A stretch of 64,000 nt of DNA from Eulemur rufifrons. Lineage: Eukaryota > Chordata > Mammalia > Primates > Lemuridae. Made by a program: the position numbers and the translations under genes. This document shows positions 58,693 through 64,000 of the stretch, one piece after another. How positions within the stretch are numbered: the first letter of the stretch is position 1; the number at the start of each line of letters is the position of its first letter. Under the pieces are notes generated by a model. The model had not been told where the DNA came from. It saw nothing but the letters and a program-made list of their open reading frames with translations, and ran no database searches. The stretch is taken from assembly GCF_041146395.1 (NCBI RefSeq), contig NC_091002.1:8488501-8552500 (forward strand). Reading direction: 5' to 3'.

Positions 58693-59879
58693 ATGCTTCC
58701 AACTGCTGATGCCAAATTGTATAGGCAGGGGTTTGTCTTAGTAGCCCAGGGTCCACATAGGTGTGCTGGAGCTGCTGCTTGGCCACATTTCTCCCCCCAC
58801 ACTTAGGTTCCGCTGAGGCAGTCACCCCAAGCTTCTCAAGTGGTGCCTGTGGCATCTGTGGCTCCTCCTCTGTTCAGACCACATGCCAGGGAGGGGGTCA
58901 AGGCAGGGAGTAGGTGTACTTGAACCCCAGTCACAGGTCATGGGGCTCAGTTGTCAGGTGCCAGGGCAGCGTGATGCATCCAGCTCTTTGTTGTGGTTCT
59001 TTGTCTACAAGACCCCGCTTCTCTCCAATGGCAAATCTACCAGGCATGAGTCTGACATCCAGAGAGTTGTAACATGTTGTCCGATGCTCAGCTGTGTGGT
59101 CTTCGAGATGGCAAATGTGGATGCTTCAGATCATTTGGAAAGTTGGTTGAATTTTCTTTTTATTAAACCCCACGTAGTAGCAATTAGAAAAACAAAAACA
59201 AACAAAACCCAGAGTTGACAATGGCGAAACTGAAGACCCCTCATAAGCTACAATAATCACAGTGTGTCAGGTAAGTTTGATCAGAGAAGCAGAGCCACCA
59301 TGAGTGCTATGGAACAAGGGATTATTGTAGGAATTTTACCTTTTGTGACTGTCTGAGCCAGAGGAGAATCACTGGAAGGCCAGGGCCTCTGTGTCTGGCC
59401 ACGGGAGGCCAGGAGCAGTTGAAGAAAAACTGGATATGACGTGGAAGAGAGCAAAGAGAACCTGGGGCCTCCAAGTACAAACGTGAGCCCACGGAGCCCA
59501 GCTGGGACCCATGTCTGTCTCTCACTGTCCCCAGCCTCTGTGCCCTGAGCAATCCGGAGAGCTAGTGTCTGGGGTCTGCACACCTGCCTGGTGAGCTGCT
59601 GACCACCTGGGCACCATCCACCGGCATGGAGGTGGCAGCTGCAGCCACCCCTGGGCCCCGTGCCCTCCCTGCGAGCAGGAGCCTCAGGTCTCGCTCAAAC
59701 TGTCTCCAGGCCAGCCCTGCTGTGCAGCCAGGCTGGGAGGGCTGCTCTGCTGCCTGTGGCTGCTGTGGCGACACTGCCTCAGCCAGTGATTACAGCATCT
59801 TACCCCTGAGTGACAAAGGAGATCAATTTGAGGTGGCTGTGTATATGGGGAAGGGACAGAGACTCTCCTTGACCAAACT
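58693..59879. other. Unassigned sequence beside the L1 5' truncation
   Basis: GC-richer sequence, including a minus-strand open stretch (58855 to 58693) that runs in frame into the L1 RT. No family recognised. Bases 59270-59600 may be part of an old LTR-like repeat. Confidence 0.35.
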
Positions 59880-60265
59880 TTGACCTCTGAACTCTCTTCT
59901 CCACTAGGCCTTGGCCTTTGGGCTTCTATGTTCACCTTTGAATGACCCAATTTCAGCTGGAATCCTGCAAGGTCAGTTTAGTGAGAACCCCTGACCCTTG
60001 ATGTCTGACCAAGCTCGCCACCCCTCCATCCCCCGGGGGTGTCTCTTCCCTGCCTGCCTTCTGCAAGAGTCCTTCCAAGTCAGTTTAGCCAGACTCCCCC
60101 ACCCCACTCCGATGTTTCCTCTTAGTAACTCAACACTCTGATGCCCACCCTGCCCTTGTCCATGCTGTGTTCACAGTGGGACCCTGTTCTGTTCTGAGGT
60201 CTCTTGCCCCCTATTGCGATAGTTCCTGAATCACATCTGTTTTAACAGTTCTAACTCCTGTCCAG
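59880..60265 (+). mobile_element. Old retroviral LTR relic
   Basis: Same type as 14100-14490: ttctccactaggccttggcc, ttcacctttgaatgacccaa, ttctgcaagagtcctt, tgatgtttcctcttagtaac-like and cctattgcgatagttcctga. More diverged and lacking a clear TATA box. Confidence 0.5.
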
Positions 60266-61928
60266 CTCTGGTTCTCCTCATCAGAGGGAAGCAGCCAGGT
60301 GGTCTCCAAGGTCAAGGTGACCCTGATTTTCATAAAGGTATGAAGGCACCGTCAGGCCAAATTCTGGATGAACCTGCGTGGTTTGGGACAGGGCTGTGAG
60401 CTGACAGAAGCCCTTGGGTCAGAGTGGGCAAGGGCCTGGTCTGCCGGGATCTTAGGCTTTACCATGTGGGGCGTTTCAGCTTCTCGTGCTCACCACTTAC
60501 TGCTCTGTCATCCGTAACTTTGTCCAAACCATTTTATGGATTCTTCTGCAAGCAAGGAAAGCACGGGGTTTATTACTCACCATGTCAATAGTGTGTCCTC
60601 TTCCTTGTCGTATGTGTGTTTGCTCACCTGTCACATTGCACTTTGCACATTTACTCACTAGCATGTCAGGATTTGGGACACCAGCCCATGCTCACTTATC
60701 CCTGCCTTTACTGTGTGGCATCTTGACAGAAGCATCCCCACGCACGCTCACAGCCGCCCTGACGTTTCCCGGACCTCTGTTCCAGTCTCCTGTGGACTCT
60801 CTCCTCCCCTGTTTCTTACCATGAAAGGCAGGGTCCCGGCTGCCCTGCCTGGTGGAGCAGCTGTTCCCTGCAGCCCTCTTGCCAGACTCGGGGACCGGCC
60901 TTGTCTCCTTCTCCCCCTCCAGCCCAGACCCAGGCCCTTCCTTGGACACCCCTGCAAAGACCCCTGACCCCTCCAGCTCTCCCTCGATGTCTTGTTACTG
61001 GAGGACAAACCATCGCTTCCTCTGAGTGCCTGGTGCCGACCTGACCTGCTCTGACTTCCTTTCCCTGCCTTTCCCACCTTTGCTGCATTTCAACAGTTAC
61101 AGTTAATACTCCAAATTCACATGAATCAGGTGGTGAAAATGCAGATTATGATCTTGGCTTTCTTTTTTGTGTGTTTTGATGACATGCCCACTTTTCCCTT
61201 CTCGCTCTTGTCTGTGGTTGCACATTATATCAAATCTTCAAAGAGAAATGTAAAATGATGCTTGACTTTTTATGAAGATGGTAGATATTTTAAGGACCAT
61301 CTTTAAAAATAACTAAATCAAGTTATTTATCCTTAAGTGGACTAACTTTCATCCATATATGTTAAAACTCATTTGCCACTTTGGCTATTCATGGGAACTT
61401 CTATGCTCATCTATAAAGAGGGCACTTACTTGTACTTCCTGGGTCTCTGCAGATGTGAATGTAGTAAATAAATTGCCTCGAATGGTTCCTAAGTGACAAC
61501 AATAGCCACCACGACCACAGCGGGCCCCCTCATTCTCCCTTCCACTGCACATACAAGACTCAGTTCTGTGCCCTTATTGAAGCCTCCTTGTGCGGGATTC
61601 ACCAGGACCCTCAGGGTACAGGTTAACTGATACATTGTTGAGTCCTGGTTCCCAAGGATGGGTCCTTCCAGGGCTGTGTCAGAGCACAGCACATAGCCTG
61701 GAGGGGGCTTGTCCATCTCAGTCCACCTGCCGCCTTCTCGGGACCACACACAGGCTGCTCTGAGCTACCAGCATTATTGCTTTCTGAACTTGTGGAGGGA
61801 CTGATGCACTGGGAATAGTTGGGAATAGTTTCCGATTTTGAGCAGTTTGAACTAGATAAACTCTGTTCCCTTCCAGCTAAAATATGCTATTGTCCCATCT
61901 TCCTAAAACCCATGCATGCAGAGAGTAC
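60266..61928. other. Unassigned intergenic sequence
   Basis: No gene, RNA or repeat that I can support. Confidence 0.35.
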
Positions 61929-61942
61929 AAAATAAATCAAGT
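61929..61942 (+). repeat. Left target-site duplication of the Alu
   Basis: AAAATAAATCAAGT, exact match to 62293-62306. Four bases (gacc) separate the A tail from the right copy. Confidence 0.92.
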
Positions 61943-62288
61943 GGCCGGGCGCGGTGGCTCACGCCTGTAATCCTAGCACTCTGGGAGGCCGAGGTGGGCG
62001 GATCGTTTGAGCTCAGGAGTTCGAGACCAGCCTGAGCAAGAGCGAGACCCCATCTCTACTAAAAATAGAAAGAAATTATATGGACAGCTAAAAATATATA
62101 TAGAAAAAATTAGCCGGGCATGGTGGTGCATGCCTGTAGTCCCAGCTACTTGGGAGGCTGAGACAGGAGGATCGCTTGAGCTCAGGAGTTTGAGGTTGCT
62201 GTGAGCTAGGCTGACGCCACGGCACTCACTCTAGCCCGGGCAACAGAGTGAGACTCTGTCTCAAAAAAAAAAAAAAAAAAAAAAAAAA
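61943..62288 (+). mobile_element. Full-length Alu, strepsirrhine subfamily
   Basis: Starts ggccgggcgcggtggctcac and keeps a Pol III A box and a B box (gagttcgagaccagcctgag). The middle linker is long (gaaagaaattatatggacag, then gctaaaaatatatatagaaa) and the right arm ends gctaggctgacgccacggca, both typical of lemur and galago Alus. A26 tail. Target-site duplication AAAATAAATCAAGT at 61929-61942 and 62293-62306, exact. Little decay, so a fairly young insertion. Confidence 0.95.
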
Positions 62289-62306
62289 GACCAAAATAAA
62301 TCAAGT

Positions 62307-63249
62307 AATGAATGTCACCTTCATTTACCATTGCCTTTCAGCCCCATCAAACAAAAATTCCTTAAACAGAACCCTGATAAAGTCACCACTCATTCCTCAG
62401 TAACTGCTCTGGGAATATTAAACAATTTTGTCCCTTCTCACTTGAGGGACAGACCAGAATTTCTGGTGTTTGCTCGTGTGTCCTTCGTATCCAAACCATC
62501 ATTTTTGACGGTCAGTGTTGTTGGCTTACAAGGAAAACACCATCCGCGATTGTTCTGTGTTCCCAACGGAATGCAAGTTCCCGAGGTCAGGTGCAATTGA
62601 AGCTGGAGAACCCGCTTATGTTCGATGTGTTCTGCCTTTTGCAAACTCCTCTAAATACACAAGAATGTTCATTGGCAAGACAGACAAGACCAGGACTCAC
62701 ATTTACGAAAGACCCCTTAGCACTTTTCTGTAACACCCCCAAATCCTCCACCTGCTGGCTGTCGTCCTCATTGCTTCTTCTGGAGAGGTTAACACCTGCA
62801 TTACTGTGGCTCAAACACTATTATGATGATGTTAAAAATGCAGACCTGCTGCCCCTGTCATAACTTTACAGTATGAGATCTCGGAATGTCATCTCAAGAA
62901 ATGGCTCATATAATTCCCGTGTGTTATTGCTTTTTAACCCAGATCATCTTGGAAGACAAATAGCTTTCATTTATATTCTAAACTCTTGCAAACAGCTGAA
63001 AAACTTGCTGATTCATGAGTCTGATTTATTTCACAGAAATTAACATAACTGCTAAAAATCAAACCCATTCCCTTGCCCGGTGTGGTTGCTAAAGTGGCCC
63101 GATTATGATGGAGAGAGCATGAGAGAGAGTCTCATTTTCTCATCATCTATTTTGTTTTGATGTCTTTTATTATGCAGGAAGCACAACTGAGCTGGTGGGC
63201 CCCTCACTCCCCTCCTGTGGGGTAGCCATAGTTTGCCATCAGCAATGGG
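62307..63249. other. Unassigned intergenic sequence
   Basis: Nothing recognised with confidence. Confidence 0.35.
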
Positions 63250-63254
63250 CTTTT

Positions 63255-63510
63255 ATTTAACAACATGTCTTTTCCTGATTTAGACACTATCTCTGTGAAT
63301 TTGACTACTCTAAGTGCATCATATAATTGGGATCATACAGCATTTGTCCTTTTGTGACTGGAATATTTAATTTAGCATAATGTTCTCAACGTTCACGTGG
63401 CATGTGTTGGAATTTCCTTCCTTTGTAAGGCTGAATAATGTCCCATTGTGTGGAAATGCCACATTTTGGATACCGTCTTATTTTCCTACCTGTATTTCCT
63501 GGGGACAACT
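63255..63510 (-). mobile_element. Ancient L1 3' end, antisense
   Basis: gggatcatacagcatttgtc, ttagcataatgttctcaacg and ggctgaataatgtcccattg match the antisense end of an old L1, the same family as 25130-25620. Confidence 0.75.
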
Positions 63511-64000
63511 TCTTTTTAAGCATCTGTACCCAAGCTCTTAGCTCAGGGTCTGCTTTGGATGGAACACAGATCAATGAAGATTTAGTTTGGTTATTTTTTG
63601 TCTCTGAGATGTTTAGGCCCTCCAAAATAATTTAAAGCCATTATGACTCAGAAAACAGTCTTCTGAAGAAGCACAAGCAAATACCAGGGGTGCTTAGAGA
63701 AAACTCAGGGTGACAGGATTGCTCTACAGGTGCACAGCTCAAGGCAGGTGCAGGGAGAGATCCCACAGACCCAGCCAGAAGAAAGGACAGGCTGTGGCAA
63801 GGCAAAAGGGTCAGGGTCCCCGGCCAGTCAGCGGTTCCTTCCCAGTGCAAGGCCCCAGGGAGCTGGGCAGCAGTGCAGGACGTCACCAGGACCAAGGGCC
63901 CAGGCAGAAGCCCCGGTTTCCAAGGACTCAGGGTGATGAGACAGGATTTCTAACATCCCCCCTCCTGGCTGGCTCTGTGCTGAGTGAGGACTTGGTCCTG
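63511..64000. other. Unassigned intergenic sequence at the right edge
   Basis: Nothing recognised. It could belong to a feature beyond the window. Confidence 0.3.

Noticed and set aside
1..64000. CRISPR arrays, operons, phage or plasmid features
   Set aside because: Sequence is clearly primate nuclear DNA; tandem repeats found are mini- or microsatellites without spacer structure.

Overview
The window is nuclear DNA from a strepsirrhine (lemur-type) primate. The best lineage marks are two Alu copies (61943-62288 on +, 27936-28266 on -). Both carry the lemur/galago-style middle linker and the right-arm end 'gctaggctgacgccacggc', instead of the human-type Alu sequence. The L1 3' ends also share a G-rich tail ending near 'ccccataatacgctgaaata', which is not the human L1PA tail. 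This is consistent with a lemur such as a mouse lemur, but the species cannot be fixed from the sequence alone.

I can support one protein-coding locus: a three-exon type-2 (secretory) cystatin gene on the minus strand, 8094 to 4782. It has a signal peptide, an N-terminal GG, a QVVAG loop, a PW loop and all four cysteines. The exon boundaries match the cystatin C family (phase 0, GT-AG introns). Exon 1 and exon 2 each lack a single base relative to family structure, so the assembled reading frame is broken twice. It is either a young pseudogene or a gene with two sequence errors. A TATA-like box, a GC box and a long pyrimidine-rich tract lie directly upstream. The locus suggests the cystatin cluster (human 20p11.2), by inference.

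The rest looks intergenic and is dominated by retroelements. From left to right: an old L1 (1-1741); an odd permuted inverted repeat (1742-2209); a 20-bp minisatellite (about 3511-3735); the cystatin locus; an L1 inserted by twin priming into a DNA-transposon relic, with a solo LTR inside it and a likely 3' transduction (8849-10594); an inverted L1 fragment (15375-16745); a CAC/ATC trinucleotide array (17880-18095); scattered MIR and LTR relics to 25 kb; a nested L1 region from 25 to 33 kb with several layers of insertion; a short twin-primed L1 (34051-34368); AT-rich sequence with an ancient L1; a long but decayed L1 with recognisable ORF1 and ORF2 (about 42880-49420); a cluster of LTR relics (51.4-54.4 kb); another L1 on the minus strand (56600-58692); an LTR relic; an Alu; and an unassigned right end.

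I found no new gene system, CRISPR array, operon or convincing RNA gene. The most interesting signals are the paired one-base lesions in an otherwise well-preserved cystatin gene, the permuted inverted repeat, and an unusually dense set of L1 insertions whose duplications and inversions can be read directly from the sequence.
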